A DNA stretch of 17,640 bases from Oscillibacter sp. Lineage in GTDB: Bacteria > Bacillota > Clostridia > Oscillospirales > Oscillospiraceae. The notes below the pieces were generated by a model that worked only from the letters and a program-made list of their open reading frames with translations, was not told the DNA's origin and searched no databases. The position numbers were made by a program, and so were the translations under genes. How positions within the stretch are numbered: position 1 is the first letter of the stretch; each line of letters starts with the position of its first letter. The stretch lies in contig DPGF01000040.1 of NCBI GenBank assembly GCA_003522105.1, positions 1 to 17,640 of the forward strand. The letters are read 5' to 3'. This document shows, one piece after another, positions 1 through 7,040 of the stretch.

Positions 1-167
1 ATCGTCGCGATCCATGGGAGCGTACCCATAAAACCTGACGCGACCGCAAACTTTGCCAATGCAAAGCCCTCATACGTCGTATAAAGCACGATCCCGCTCT
101 CGAGCAGCAGCAAGAGCTTGGAAAAGCTCACGCGTTTCTTTTTTGTGCGCCTTCTTTTCCCTTTCAT
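1..167 (-). CDS. holin-like small membrane protein (partial, cut by window edge)
   Basis: An open frame starts at ATG 167 and runs 55 codons to the window edge without a stop. The N-terminus is very basic (MKGKRRRTKKKRV), followed by the hydrophobic stretch SKLLLLLESGIVLYTTYEGF and further hydrophobic residues (ALAKFAVASGFMGTLPWIA). A positively charged cytoplasmic tail followed by membrane segments suits a small inner-membrane protein. The ATG overlaps the stop of the upstream xhlA-like gene (TGATG), so translation is probably coupled. In PBSX the gene after xhlA encodes the holin XhlB, which makes a holin or holin-like role in lysis the natural guess. I see no specific holin family motif, so the function is by position only. 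Confidence 0.6.
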   Translation of the reverse strand, partial: MKGKRRRTKKKRVSFSKLLLLLESGIVLYTTYEGFALAKFAVASGFMGTLPWIAT

Positions 168-460
168 CAGCTCACCCCTGTCATCAGCAGCGAAAGCACC
201 GCCCCGATGAGCACATACAGCACGCGGTCGATCATCGCGTCCCAACGCCTCCCGCTTTTCTGCGTGATGGTCTTCACATCTGCCTTGATCTCCTTGACGT
301 CTGTTTCCACGCTCTTTTCACGCGAGGCAAGCACCTCTACTGCCGTTACCAGTTTATTCAGATCTTTCTGCTGCTGTTCCAGTTTTTCAATGCGGTGCAT
401 GTTCGACCTGGCGCGCTGTTCGGTTTCCGCCAGCTTGACCGAAAGTTCCTGCTCTGTCAT
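167..460 (-). CDS. xhlA: XhlA-type (haemolysin XhlA family) membrane-associated lysis protein
   Basis: This 97-residue protein has a charged, coiled-coil-like first two thirds (heptad-like region about residues 20-70, with EKLEQQQKDLNKLVTAVEVL) and ends in one hydrophobic segment (about residues 77-96, DRVLYVLIGAVLSLLMTGVS). A coiled coil plus a C-terminal membrane anchor is the layout of the XhlA family. In PBSX, XhlA works with the holin XhlB and an amidase to lyse the host. The start codon overlaps the stop of the xkdU-like gene (ATGA, 457-460), and the next gene overlaps its own stop. It directly follows xkdU, with no tail-fibre gene between, unlike PBSX where xkdV to xkdX and xepA intervene. 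A structural anchor role cannot be excluded. Confidence 0.72.
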   Translation of the reverse strand: MTEQELSVKLAETEQRARSNMHRIEKLEQQQKDLNKLVTAVEVLASREKSVETDVKEIKADVKTITQKSGRRWDAMIDRVLYVLIGAVLSLLMTGVS

Positions 461-1038
461 GACTCTGCCGGCACCGCCCTTTCAAAGCTTTCCCAGGTGT
501 GGTGTTTTTCGTCCTCCACGATCCGCCAGGTAAAGCCCTGCGCCTCGCACTCAAGCCATGTAAGATAACGGAAATAAAACTCCACCAGCAGATGGCATGG
601 AATGATGTCAAGAATAATGCTCTCCACCTGCGAAAATTCCTCCGGCACGCCCACTGTGTTGGGAAACCAGACCTTGACCGTTCCCTTTTTCTCCGTTTCC
701 TCCGCCAGCGCTTTGATGCCGCAGCCGCTGAGTGTCGAGTTGATGGCATCAAGCGTAAAACTGTCGGTGTTGATGCGCTCGAGCGCAGCGATCGCCTCAC
801 GCCGCAGCGCGGTCGAAACATTAACCGGGCAGCGGGAAAAAAGCTTTTCCCGCCGCGCCAGCCCTTCGCCCTCCGCTGTCTGCAAAACGCCTTCCCTTTC
901 GGCATATTCCATTGCGCCGTCCGCGCCGTCCAGCGCCGCACCCGCCGCGTACAGTTCTGCGCCGCTGAGCGTGCCGCGCTCGGTGCGGTAAATCCTCATC
1001 GGCTCCAGAAGACGGCAGAGATAGTCATAATATGTCAT
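457..1038 (-). CDS. xkdU: baseplate/tail protein, XkdU (YmfQ, DUF2313) family
   Basis: The 193-residue product resembles the YmfQ/XkdU family, a tail-end protein encoded after the gpJ-like wedge gene in Mu-, P2- and PBSX-like phages. The N-terminus (YYDYLCRLLEPMRIY) and the central part ending in LERINTDSFTLDAINSTLSG fit the family's usual length of about 190-200 residues. The C-terminal half (CHLLVEFYFRYLTWLECEAQ) is a beta-type region with many aromatic residues. It probably joins the baseplate periphery and prepares attachment of fibres. Its ATG overlaps the stop of the gpJ-like gene (ATGA, 1035-1038), and its own stop overlaps the xhlA start. No fibre gene follows within the window. Confidence 0.82.
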   Translation of the reverse strand: MTYYDYLCRLLEPMRIYRTERGTLSGAELYAAGAALDGADGAMEYAEREGVLQTAEGEGLARREKLFSRCPVNVSTALRREAIAALERINTDSFTLDAINSTLSGCGIKALAEETEKKGTVKVWFPNTVGVPEEFSQVESIILDIIPCHLLVEFYFRYLTWLECEAQGFTWRIVEDEKHHTWESFERAVPAES

Positions 1039-2105
1039 GCCTCTTCACCCGCTTCGATCTCCGTGAGCGTCACCGCGCCGAGCACCGGCAGCTCCGTTGC
1101 ACTCACGCTCACATCTGCCTCAGGCGCGAGCAGATGGCAGTTTTTCACGCCCTCCACGCCGTAGAGAATGCTTGCAAGCTTTGCCGTATACACCGCCTCG
1201 CCCAGCCGCTCGCCGGTAAAGTACGCCTGCAGCGCCGCCGTCGCCGCGTCAGTGATCTCCTGCATTGTCCACCCCTGCTCCGCTGTCAGTTCCGCGCGCA
1301 CGGGGATCGTTCTCTCCGTCGGTGCTTTGACCGCCACGTCCACCGCGATCTCGCGTTTTTTCTGCAATGCCGCCGCGATCTCGCCGAGCAGCTTTTCCTC
1401 CGGCGCGCCCGCATGCGTGGAAACATACACATCTACTGTGCCAATGCCGCGTGCGCGGCCAACCGCTTTTGCCGAGGCCACTGTCGGAAAGCGCATCGCT
1501 TCCTGCTCGTAAAATGCCGCGTTCGCGCCGTTCGGCAGCCGCTTGTAGCTCTCCAGCACGCGCTCGCGCAGCTTCTCGTCGCTTTCTTCGTCGCTGCCGC
1601 CGGAAAACGCCTCCGGATTTTCACATTGCGTGATCCCCACCGGATACACGGACATCAGGTGGATCGCCCCCGCGATGGCATTGCCGTTCGCCCCCGCTTC
1701 CACGGCGATCGCCGGCACATCCACATAGTTTTTTCCTTTGGCAAGCGTCGCTTTTTCCGTCGTTTCAAAGCGCACGCCGCCGCTTGTCATGGCAACGCTG
1801 CCTGCGTCGATCTCATAGTCCGTCACCGCCGCCGAAGGTGCTGAAAAGCGCAGCACGCCCGTCGCCTTTGCCGCCGGAAGGCGCGTCAGCGCCCGCGTTT
1901 CGGCATGATAGTCCAGATACCGCCCCGCCGCCGTCTGCGGAAAGCTTTGATTGAGCACCCAGTCTGCCTGCGCCAGCAGCGCCTGCACCTCGCTCGCAAG
2001 CGCGTAAAGGCGCACTATCGCGTCGCAGCCGTCGTTCGGCACGAAGCCCGCCTCTTCTGAAAAAATCGTGCGCATCCGCTCGTAGATCGCGTTCAGTTCT
2101 TCCAT
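1035..2105 (-). CDS. xkdT: baseplate wedge protein, gpJ/gp47 (XkdT) family
   Basis: This 356-residue protein carries the hallmark of baseplate J proteins, the SGGSDEESDEKLRERV stretch at residues 168-183. Before it lies a beta-rich segment (ATGVLRFSAP, residues 81-90; VPAIAVEAGANGNAIAG, residues 130-146). The protein forms the wedge ring that surrounds the hub and triggers sheath contraction in contractile tails. The length is close to the 350-residue norm, and I see no damage. It lies four bases after the gp25-like gene and overlaps xkdU by four bases, so the three wedge genes form a translationally coupled set. A distinct family-level alternative is unlikely. Confidence 0.92.
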   Translation of the reverse strand: MEELNAIYERMRTIFSEEAGFVPNDGCDAIVRLYALASEVQALLAQADWVLNQSFPQTAAGRYLDYHAETRALTRLPAAKATGVLRFSAPSAAVTDYEIDAGSVAMTSGGVRFETTEKATLAKGKNYVDVPAIAVEAGANGNAIAGAIHLMSVYPVGITQCENPEAFSGGSDEESDEKLRERVLESYKRLPNGANAAFYEQEAMRFPTVASAKAVGRARGIGTVDVYVSTHAGAPEEKLLGEIAAALQKKREIAVDVAVKAPTERTIPVRAELTAEQGWTMQEITDAATAALQAYFTGERLGEAVYTAKLASILYGVEGVKNCHLLAPEADVSVSATELPVLGAVTLTEIEAGEEA

Positions 2106-2109
2106 TTTT

Positions 2110-2463
2110 TCACTCTCCCCCTATCGTCACGACCGCTTCGCCTTCTTCCTCCCCATAGCGCAGCAGCACGCGCAGATTCAGGACATCTCCCTTTTCTGCA
2201 AGCTCCACCCCCGTCACCGTCAAGCCTTCCTCGTCTGCCAGCGCCTCGGCGGCATACTGCTTCGCCGCCGAGGTACGGTTTCCGCCTTTTTCCCGCCGCA
2301 AAAGGTGCAACTTGCTGCCCAGCTCCGGCAGGAGTGAAAAGCTCCCGCGCCGCACGCTCAGCTTAAAAAGCACGCGCTCTAAAAGCTCGTCCCAGCCGCT
2401 CACGCGCACAAGGCCGCCCATACCGTCAGCCACATAGTCGAGGTCTTTGATCTTCAGCTCCAT
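2110..2463 (-). CDS. xkdS: baseplate wedge protein, gp25/W-like (XkdS, DUF2634-type)
   Basis: The 117-residue protein sits between spike and gpJ-like gene, the fixed place of the gp25/W-like wedge component (XkdS in PBSX). The central RRGSFSLLPELGSKLHLLRR stretch (residues 38-57), where a short product of the first half meets a conserved G-S-x-L turn, and the EGLTVTGVELAEKGDVLNLRV region fit that group, in which a small alpha/beta domain binds the sheath initiator ring. A good ribosome binding site (GGGAGG, six bases before ATG 2463) supports the start. The assignment rests on order, size and general resemblance; I cannot separate the DUF2634 family from the gp25-like family by eye. Confidence 0.75.
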   Translation of the reverse strand: MELKIKDLDYVADGMGGLVRVSGWDELLERVLFKLSVRRGSFSLLPELGSKLHLLRREKGGNRTSAAKQYAAEALADEEGLTVTGVELAEKGDVLNLRVLLRYGEEEGEAVVTIGGE

Positions 2464-2465
2464 CT

Positions 2466-2846
2466 TCAGCCTCCCATTCCCAGATACGGCATACCGTTGA
2501 TGAAGAGAAGGCCGTTGATATCAACGCGTCCATTGTTGTGCAGCACGATCTCCGCAGTCCCCGTGCCCGAGCGAATGCGCACCTCGCCGGGGGCAAGGCC
2601 GCTCGCCGCCGCTTCCACCACGCCCACCGCATAGGCCTCTTCACCAAAGGTGCCGCCGCGCACCACCAGCACATTTTCGCCCTTTCTCGGCCGCCACTCA
2701 TAGCCTCCGGGCGCTGCGGTCTTCACCTCGCGTTTTTCTCCGCTGCTGAATACCGCCAGCTCGCCGCCCTCGATCGTCACCGTACCGTCCTGTGCCGAGG
2801 CCACGTCCTGCATCTCATGCTGGCTGAGTTTCCTCGATAACCACAT
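2466..2846 (-). CDS. baseplate spike protein (gpV-like, XkdR position)
   Basis: The 126-residue protein has two parts. Residues about 15-85 look like a small OB-type beta barrel (GYEWRPRKGENVLVVRGGTF, with charged turns). The C-terminus, about residues 86-126, is a series of short repeating beta strands (GEVRIRSGTGTAEIVLHNN, then GRVDINGLLFING). That pattern is typical of the trimeric spike tip of gpV/gp5-type membrane-puncturing proteins. It lies directly after the hub gene, where PBSX has xkdR. A spike of this size is at the short end. The start at 2846 has GGGAG upstream. Alternative: a member of the DUF2577/XkdR group that shares this place. Confidence 0.68.
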   Translation of the reverse strand: MWLSRKLSQHEMQDVASAQDGTVTIEGGELAVFSSGEKREVKTAAPGGYEWRPRKGENVLVVRGGTFGEEAYAVGVVEAAASGLAPGEVRIRSGTGTAEIVLHNNGRVDINGLLFINGMPYLGMGG

Positions 2847-2853
2847 CGTTCCT

Positions 2854-3792
2854 TCACTCCCTCTGCATCGTCACTTCGCACATTTCTCCGCTCTCGCCGA
2901 AGCGGCGGACGCACTCGATCACCCGAAACTCGCCCGCAAGGCCAAGCTTTGTCCCGCTCACATGCGCGCGATCCCCGGGCGCCGCCGAAAATCTTCCCGC
3001 AACCGTCACACGCAGCGTTTCCGCGCCCTCCTTTGATTTTGCGATCTGATACTCCCCCGTATATCGCATCATCTGCCTGCCGCTGCGCGCCGGAACATAA
3101 AAAACTCTCCGGCTCGTGCCGCCGCGATCACAGAACGCCTCGTTTTTTACGCGCTGCTTTGCCCCCGCCTTGCTGTCCACCACCAGCGCCTCCGCGATCA
3201 CGCCGTAACGCTTGTCGCAATAGGCAAGCGCCGTCACCGGTGTCTTTTCGTCAATGTTTACACAGGAGGCCCTGCGGTTCCGCTTTATTTCCAATGCGCC
3301 GGTCTTGTCAAAATAGGGCGCGATCCCGCCGTGCAGCGCCGCAAAGTCGTTCAGCGCCTTCCACTGGCTTGATCCGTTCGCCACGCGGTAGCGTGCCGCC
3401 GCGGTCACCGCGTCGTACCCAGTACACACGATGCCGTACGGCGCTACATGGTTTTTGAGAATCTCCTCCATCGTTGCCCACTGGTAGCTCACGCTTTCCG
3501 CCTCGTTGTCGAGCAGCAGCGCCGCCATGCCTCGCCCGCTCACCTCAAGCTGCAAGCCCCTTTCATCGCACGTTACGCCGCATTCATCTACAACACCCGC
3601 AAATTCAACCGCTCCGTCCTCCTTCGCCGTAAAGCGCACCGCCCGCCGCAGTGTCTCTGCCATCGCAGGCTCATACGCGCAGCGCAGCGTAAAGCTGTCG
3701 CACGGCACGCTCCCCGTGTAGGAAAACTCCCACTTCAAAAGCGTCGGCAGCTCATACTGCACCCCGTCGCACGTTGTCAGATACCCCTTCAT
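2854..3792 (-). CDS. xkdQ: baseplate hub protein, XkdQ / gpD-like
   Basis: The 312-residue protein resembles XkdQ and the late-control gpD/gp27-like hub proteins that connect tail tube and spike. Features include the N-terminal beta domain with SYTGSVPCDSFTLRC (residues 24-38), a middle segment on the pattern of W-x-x-M-E-E-I-L-K-N-H followed by YGI, and a C-terminal part ending in LAGEFRVIECVRRFGESGEM. Start ATG 3792 is chosen because it overlaps the stop of the LysM gene (ATGA), and the frame upstream of it lies inside that gene. PBSX-like operons place the LysM protein, hub and spike in this order, as here. No truncation is apparent against the roughly 320-residue norm. Confidence 0.85.
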   Translation of the reverse strand: MKGYLTTCDGVQYELPTLLKWEFSYTGSVPCDSFTLRCAYEPAMAETLRRAVRFTAKEDGAVEFAGVVDECGVTCDERGLQLEVSGRGMAALLLDNEAESVSYQWATMEEILKNHVAPYGIVCTGYDAVTAAARYRVANGSSQWKALNDFAALHGGIAPYFDKTGALEIKRNRRASCVNIDEKTPVTALAYCDKRYGVIAEALVVDSKAGAKQRVKNEAFCDRGGTSRRVFYVPARSGRQMMRYTGEYQIAKSKEGAETLRVTVAGRFSAAPGDRAHVSGTKLGLAGEFRVIECVRRFGESGEMCEVTMQRE

Positions 3793-4361
3793 CACGGCAG
3801 CTTCACCCGCTCTCCCACCGCGATCCTGTTCGGATTCTTGATCTGCCGGTTCACCTTCAGCAGTGCCGTCAGCGTCACGCTGTGCGCCCGCGCGATCCCC
3901 CAAAGCGTATCGCCGCGCTTCACGGTGTAATATGTACCGTCACCCGGCTTCGCTCCGACTGACGCACCGCCTTTTTCCCCTCCGTCCACGCGGATCAGCG
4001 CCGTGTCGAGCGGGCTCGTTTCCCAGAAGGCGAAGCGATAGCGCACATAGTCCTCAAGCGGCTGCTGCATCAGCTCCAGCGATACAAAATACGCCTGCGA
4101 CGCCTGCCACACCGGATGGATCAGCAGCCCCGGCCCGCCCTGATAGAAAACCGACGCCAGCTTTTTAAATTCGTTGTAGGCACCCTTCCCCGCAAAGACG
4201 CCCTCTCCCTCCATCACGCGGTAGCTCAGGCCGAGATCCTGCATTCCGTAGCGTCCGAACGGCACCTTTGCCACCGCCACTTTCCTCTGAAAGGAGATCG
4301 TGTAGGTCTCCGGGTTGTGCGGCCAGACATAATCCTTGTATCGCATCGGTGCAAGGTTCAT
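3792..4361 (-). CDS. xkdP: LysM-domain baseplate protein, XkdP-like
   Basis: Of 189 residues, the last 45 (about 145-189) form a LysM domain with the typical YTVKRGDTLWGIARAHSVT start and NPNRIAVGERVKLP end. LysM binds glycans containing N-acetylglucosamine, here presumably within the tail tip or in contact with peptidoglycan. The first 125 residues (MNLAPMRYKDYVWPHNPETY at the start) match the XkdP/gp53-like N-terminal part that adapts tube to hub. A glycine-rich linker (about 126-142) joins the two. The ribosome binding site AAAGGGG precedes ATG 4361. The start of the hub gene overlaps the stop. PBSX XkdP is somewhat longer (about 220-235 residues). Confidence 0.88.
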   Translation of the reverse strand: MNLAPMRYKDYVWPHNPETYTISFQRKVAVAKVPFGRYGMQDLGLSYRVMEGEGVFAGKGAYNEFKKLASVFYQGGPGLLIHPVWQASQAYFVSLELMQQPLEDYVRYRFAFWETSPLDTALIRVDGGEKGGASVGAKPGDGTYYTVKRGDTLWGIARAHSVTLTALLKVNRQIKNPNRIAVGERVKLP

Positions 4362-4376
4362 TCTCCCGCCCCTTTC

Positions 4377-4919
4377 TCAGTAAAATAAAAATCCGCTGTC
4401 ATAGCGGCGTGCATCGCGCTCCAGGCTCAGCGAAAACGACTCTGTCTCGCGCACCTCCTGCTCCTGCGCCAGTGCAAAACCGCGCTCTTCTCTCGCCGCC
4501 GCGGCGGCCGCGCCGCTTTTCACGCTTTTCCCCAGCTCCTGCCAGAGCCACGCAGCTGCGCGTTCACCGTTGTCCGCGATCCTCATCTGCGGTGAAGCCG
4601 TGTCTCGCACCGTCATGCCCACCGGTGCCGCGCGCCCCTCCGTCTCCTCCGCTTTAAAGCGCTGTCCGCTATCTTCTCCACTCAACTTTCGCGTCAGGCG
4701 CTGCGCGGCCGTTTCCGCGTCCTCCGTTTCGTCAGGTAGCCCTCTCTTCTGCCGTTTTTCCACCGCTTCCCGCACAGCGGTTTTGTCAGCGTTCATCTCC
4801 CCTGCCGCTTTTCCGCCGATTCCTGCCGCAACAGCGCGGGACAAACGCTCTTTCATCACCTGTTCTCTCTCCTGCCACAGCTCTTTTGCTTTTTCCAGCG
4901 CCCATTCCATATAGTTCAA
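4377..4919 (-). CDS. short protein in tape-measure position (XkdO slot)
   Basis: I do not recognise a family. This 180-residue protein sits between the tail assembly chaperone frameshift product and the LysM baseplate gene, exactly where the tape measure protein (XkdO, over 1,000 residues in PBSX) belongs. It is highly charged and mostly helical in look: an N-terminal helix (MEWALEKAKELWQEREQVMK), a long acidic/basic middle, an Ala-rich segment (SVKSGAAAAAAREERGFALA, about residues 131-150) and an aromatic end (SGFLFY). No obvious hydrophobic transmembrane segment is seen. The start overlaps the upstream stop (ATGA, 4916-4919). It may be a minimal tape measure setting a very short tail, or an unrelated substitute. 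Confidence 0.6.
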   Translation of the reverse strand: MNYMEWALEKAKELWQEREQVMKERLSRAVAAGIGGKAAGEMNADKTAVREAVEKRQKRGLPDETEDAETAAQRLTRKLSGEDSGQRFKAEETEGRAAPVGMTVRDTASPQMRIADNGERAAAWLWQELGKSVKSGAAAAAAREERGFALAQEQEVRETESFSLSLERDARRYDSGFLFY

Positions 4920-5212
4920 GCTCTTTGTCCCTCCTTCATGCGGATAAAGCGCGCCATATCAAATCCCGCATTGTCTCCGCCCGCCGCATCGGCGAGCAGC
5001 TCTCCGCAAATGCTGCACCGCGCCTCCTCTGCGCGCTTTCTGCATGTTGGGCACAGCCGTTCCAGTTCCTCCTCGCGGTCGAGCATTTCATGTACCAGGC
5101 AGTAGAGATAGTCCGCGTCCGTCATCTCCTGCGCGCGTTTTTCGCTTGGCAGCGCCCCGGCATATCGGAGCACGCGCCATTTCAGCCGCTCATAGGGCGC
5201 GTGCTCCATGCT
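4916..5212 (-). CDS. C-terminal part of tail assembly chaperone, joined by -1 frameshift (GT-like)
   Basis: This frame continues the XkdN-like gene after a one-base backward slip at the A7 run 5212-5218. The joined protein would be 216 residues: 118 from the upstream frame and 98 from this one, beginning with Ser then MEHAPYERLKW. The extension carries two Cys pairs (CPTC and CSIC, fusion residues about 172-187), the pattern of a zinc ribbon. In many tailed phages a small share of the chaperone is made as a frameshifted G/GT-type product that binds the tape measure and the tube during tail assembly. An internal ATG at 5209 exists in this frame, but no good ribosome binding site precedes it, so the frameshift is the likelier route. 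Confidence 0.75.
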   Translation of the reverse strand, partial: SMEHAPYERLKWRVLRYAGALPSEKRAQEMTDADYLYCLVHEMLDREEELERLCPTCRKRAEEARCSICGELLADAAGGDNAGFDMARFIRMKEGQRA

Positions 5213-5565
5213 TTTTTTAGTGCTTCCACGCTCTCGCGACCGTCCTCGGCAGAAGGATTCTCCGCCCGGTCGAGCATCGCATAGCATTGCACCAGTTCGT
5301 TGATCTCGCCGATGCTCAAAGTGTTTTCAACATCTTCCGCACAGGCAAAGACCGCCTCGCCGTTTTCCGTCAGACTATTTTCGAGCAGCGCTGCGTTTGC
5401 ACGCAGTGCCCGCTCCTCCTCGTCCGCACAATCAAGCTGCGCGATCTCGCGCCGCAGTACAAGCGTCTCCCGTGCCGAAAGCAGCCGCATCACGCACGTT
5501 TTCTCCCCGATGCGAACCATTCTCTCCCGCTCGCGCCCCAGAAAGTTCAGCAGCATCTCGTCCAT
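5182..5565 (-). CDS. xkdN: tail assembly chaperone, XkdN-like (G-like product)
   Basis: This 127-residue protein follows the tail tube gene and is the zero-frame product of the chaperone locus, equivalent to lambda gpG and PBSX XkdN. The N-terminus MDEMLLNFLGRERERMVRIG and helical middle (SARETLVLRREIAQLDCADE) suit the small, helical chaperone type. The ATG at 5565 overlaps the stop of the tube gene (TGATG). Near its end the codons CTA AAA AAA GCA (codons 116-119) contain a seven-A slippery run, after which a second frame can extend the protein (see next entry). The unshifted product ends with WSTRPMSG. Confidence 0.82.
   Translation of the reverse strand: MDEMLLNFLGRERERMVRIGEKTCVMRLLSARETLVLRREIAQLDCADEEERALRANAALLENSLTENGEAVFACAEDVENTLSIGEINELVQCYAMLDRAENPSAEDGRESVEALKKAWSTRPMSG
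5212..5218 (-). promoter_or_regulatory. -1 programmed ribosomal frameshift site (A7 slippery run)
   Basis: On the minus strand the sequence reads CTAAAAAAAGC: zero-frame codons CTA AAA AAA GCA. The last A of CTA plus two AAA codons forms A AAA AAA, a heptamer that allows both tRNAs to slip back one base. After the slip the next codons are AGC ATG GAG, which enter the extension frame directly. The place, just before the end of the first gene of the chaperone pair, is the usual one in tailed phages. I did not verify a stimulatory stem-loop or pseudoknot downstream. Confidence 0.78.
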
Positions 5566-5954
5566 CAGCTTGCGATCTCCATGCGCTTGCGCGCGATGAT
5601 CGTCACCTTCTCCGCCGCCGGATCGCCGAGTTTGCCTGCCTCCTCAATGCTGCTCCAGCGGCACTGCGAGTAGATGATGCGCTTATCCGGCTTGCAGATC
5701 ACGAGTGAGAAGTCGTTCAGATCGTAAAAGTTGATGCCGTCGCTGATGGCCTCGTCCGTCGCATACAGGCGGCTCAGTTCCAGTGTATACTTGTTCGCGC
5801 CCGCGATCGTCGCCACCGGCTCGGTTTCGCCAAATGCCTCGATCTCGCGGCTCGTGCGCGTAGCTCTGGTCGTGTAGCTCTGTACCACTGCCACCTTTTT
5901 CCCGTCGACTTCCAGATAAATGTCGCTGCTCAGCGGCAATACCGTTTTTGCCAT
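5565..5954 (-). CDS. xkdM: contractile tail tube protein, XkdM-like
   Basis: The 129-residue protein follows the sheath gene, the fixed place of the tail tube subunit in contractile systems. It is a small beta-rich protein with DIYLEVDGKKVAVVQSYTTR near the N-terminus, EIEAFGETEPVATIAGANKY in the middle, and an SLVICKPDKRIIY strand pair. This is the pattern of XkdM/gp19-like tubes, whose hexameric rings stack to form the DNA channel. The ribosome binding site AAGGAGGAG stands at good spacing before ATG 5954. The stop overlaps the start of the chaperone gene by one base. The length is slightly below the 140-150 residues usual for XkdM. Confidence 0.85.
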   Translation of the reverse strand: MAKTVLPLSSDIYLEVDGKKVAVVQSYTTRATRTSREIEAFGETEPVATIAGANKYTLELSRLYATDEAISDGINFYDLNDFSLVICKPDKRIIYSQCRWSSIEEAGKLGDPAAEKVTIIARKRMEIAS

Positions 5955-5966
5955 ATCTTCTCCTCC

Positions 5967-7040
5967 TTACACCGTGATGTGCGCCGTCAGATAAATGCGG
6001 TTCAGCCCGTGCGCTACCGTAAAGCTGAACTCCACGAGACACACTGTCGGATCGCTCTTGAGCGCGCTCACCTTCACCTCGCCGTAGCTGTCCACGATCT
6101 CGCGGCTTTTCATTTCCTCGAGCTCCAGCACCACCTGCGAGCGAATGGCGCCGCGGCTCTGCGCGGTATTCTTGCTGCGTGCAAATCGCGCACGCAGAGA
6201 AGTGCGGATCGTCGGAATGACCTCGTCCACGATCAGGATCGTCGTAAGCTCTCTCCATGTCGTGTCTGCCGCACCGCCGCTGGAAGTCTTCGTCGTGATC
6301 CCGCGCACCGGAGAGGAAACACCGCCCACCGTTTCGATCGGCGTCACGCCGCCGCGCACCAGTTGGTCGATCTCATTGTCGCTCAGTCTCTTGCCCGCCG
6401 CCCCGAACAGCGTCAGTTCCGCGCCGTTGATTGGTACCGATGGGTCAGTATTCCCCGCGATCACGCCTGCCACCGCCGCCGCGGCAAACACCGCGCTCAC
6501 AGTTTCCTTTTCGTCCGATGCGATATCCGGTCCCACCAGCACCACGCGTTCGCTGTTGATTGCCTTTGCGTGATCCACCATCTGCGCAACCGTTTCCGCC
6601 GTACCGCCGACGACCGCAATGCGTTCATACCTTGCCGCCGACGCACTCTCCACCGCAGCTTTCAGGTTCAGATGCACGCTCTCTTCGGCACTGTCACACA
6701 CCATCACGCCCACGTCTTCCTCGCCGCTCAGCGCCGCAAATGCGCTTTCATAGTCCGCATTCGCGCCCTCTTTCTTGCCTACCGCCACTGCCTTCACCGC
6801 ACCCGCACCGTTGGCAAAGAGGAATTTGAGCAGCGTGCTCATGCCATACACGCCGCTCGTATCCTCGCCGAATACGCTCTTTCCCTCTTCGTAGGAGGTG
6901 ATAAGCGCCACTTTGTTCGCCTCTCCCTTTGCCGCAACTGCCGCCGCGCCGATCGTCTTCGCCGCTGCGCTCGCGCTCACCACGCTCGATGCGTCATAGG
7001 ACGAATACACGCCCGGCCGCTCATGGATCATGTTATTCAC
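5967..7040 (-). CDS. xkdK: contractile tail sheath protein, XkdK-like
   Basis: The 357-residue protein begins with HERPGVYSSYD, near the N-terminal arm of sheath proteins. It has a central region with VVLVGPDIASDEK and ITSYEEGKSVFGE, and ends with the conserved C-terminal sheath domain: DTTWRELTTILIVDEVIPTI, RTSLRARFARSKNTAQSRGA, and the terminal VEFSFTVAHGLNRIYLTAHI. The sheath polymerises around the tube and contracts to drive the spike through the host envelope. PBSX XkdK is about 466 residues; the missing part is in the variable insertion of the N-terminal half, not in the polymerising core. The start overlaps the preceding gene by eight bases. The stop is 12 bases before the tube gene. 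Confidence 0.93.
   Translation of the reverse strand: MNNMIHERPGVYSSYDASSVVSASAAAKTIGAAAVAAKGEANKVALITSYEEGKSVFGEDTSGVYGMSTLLKFLFANGAGAVKAVAVGKKEGANADYESAFAALSGEEDVGVMVCDSAEESVHLNLKAAVESASAARYERIAVVGGTAETVAQMVDHAKAINSERVVLVGPDIASDEKETVSAVFAAAAVAGVIAGNTDPSVPINGAELTLFGAAGKRLSDNEIDQLVRGGVTPIETVGGVSSPVRGITTKTSSGGAADTTWRELTTILIVDEVIPTIRTSLRARFARSKNTAQSRGAIRSQVVLELEEMKSREIVDSYGEVKVSALKSDPTVCLVEFSFTVAHGLNRIYLTAHITV

Noticed and set aside
53..568. 171-codon open frame on the plus strand
   Set aside because: It crosses three minus-strand genes that are coupled by overlapping starts and stops, and it is Ser/Arg/His-rich with no domain.
5207..5209. internal ATG as an independent start for the chaperone extension
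   Set aside because: No ribosome binding site stands before it, and the slippery A7 run sits precisely at the join, so frameshifting explains the frame better.
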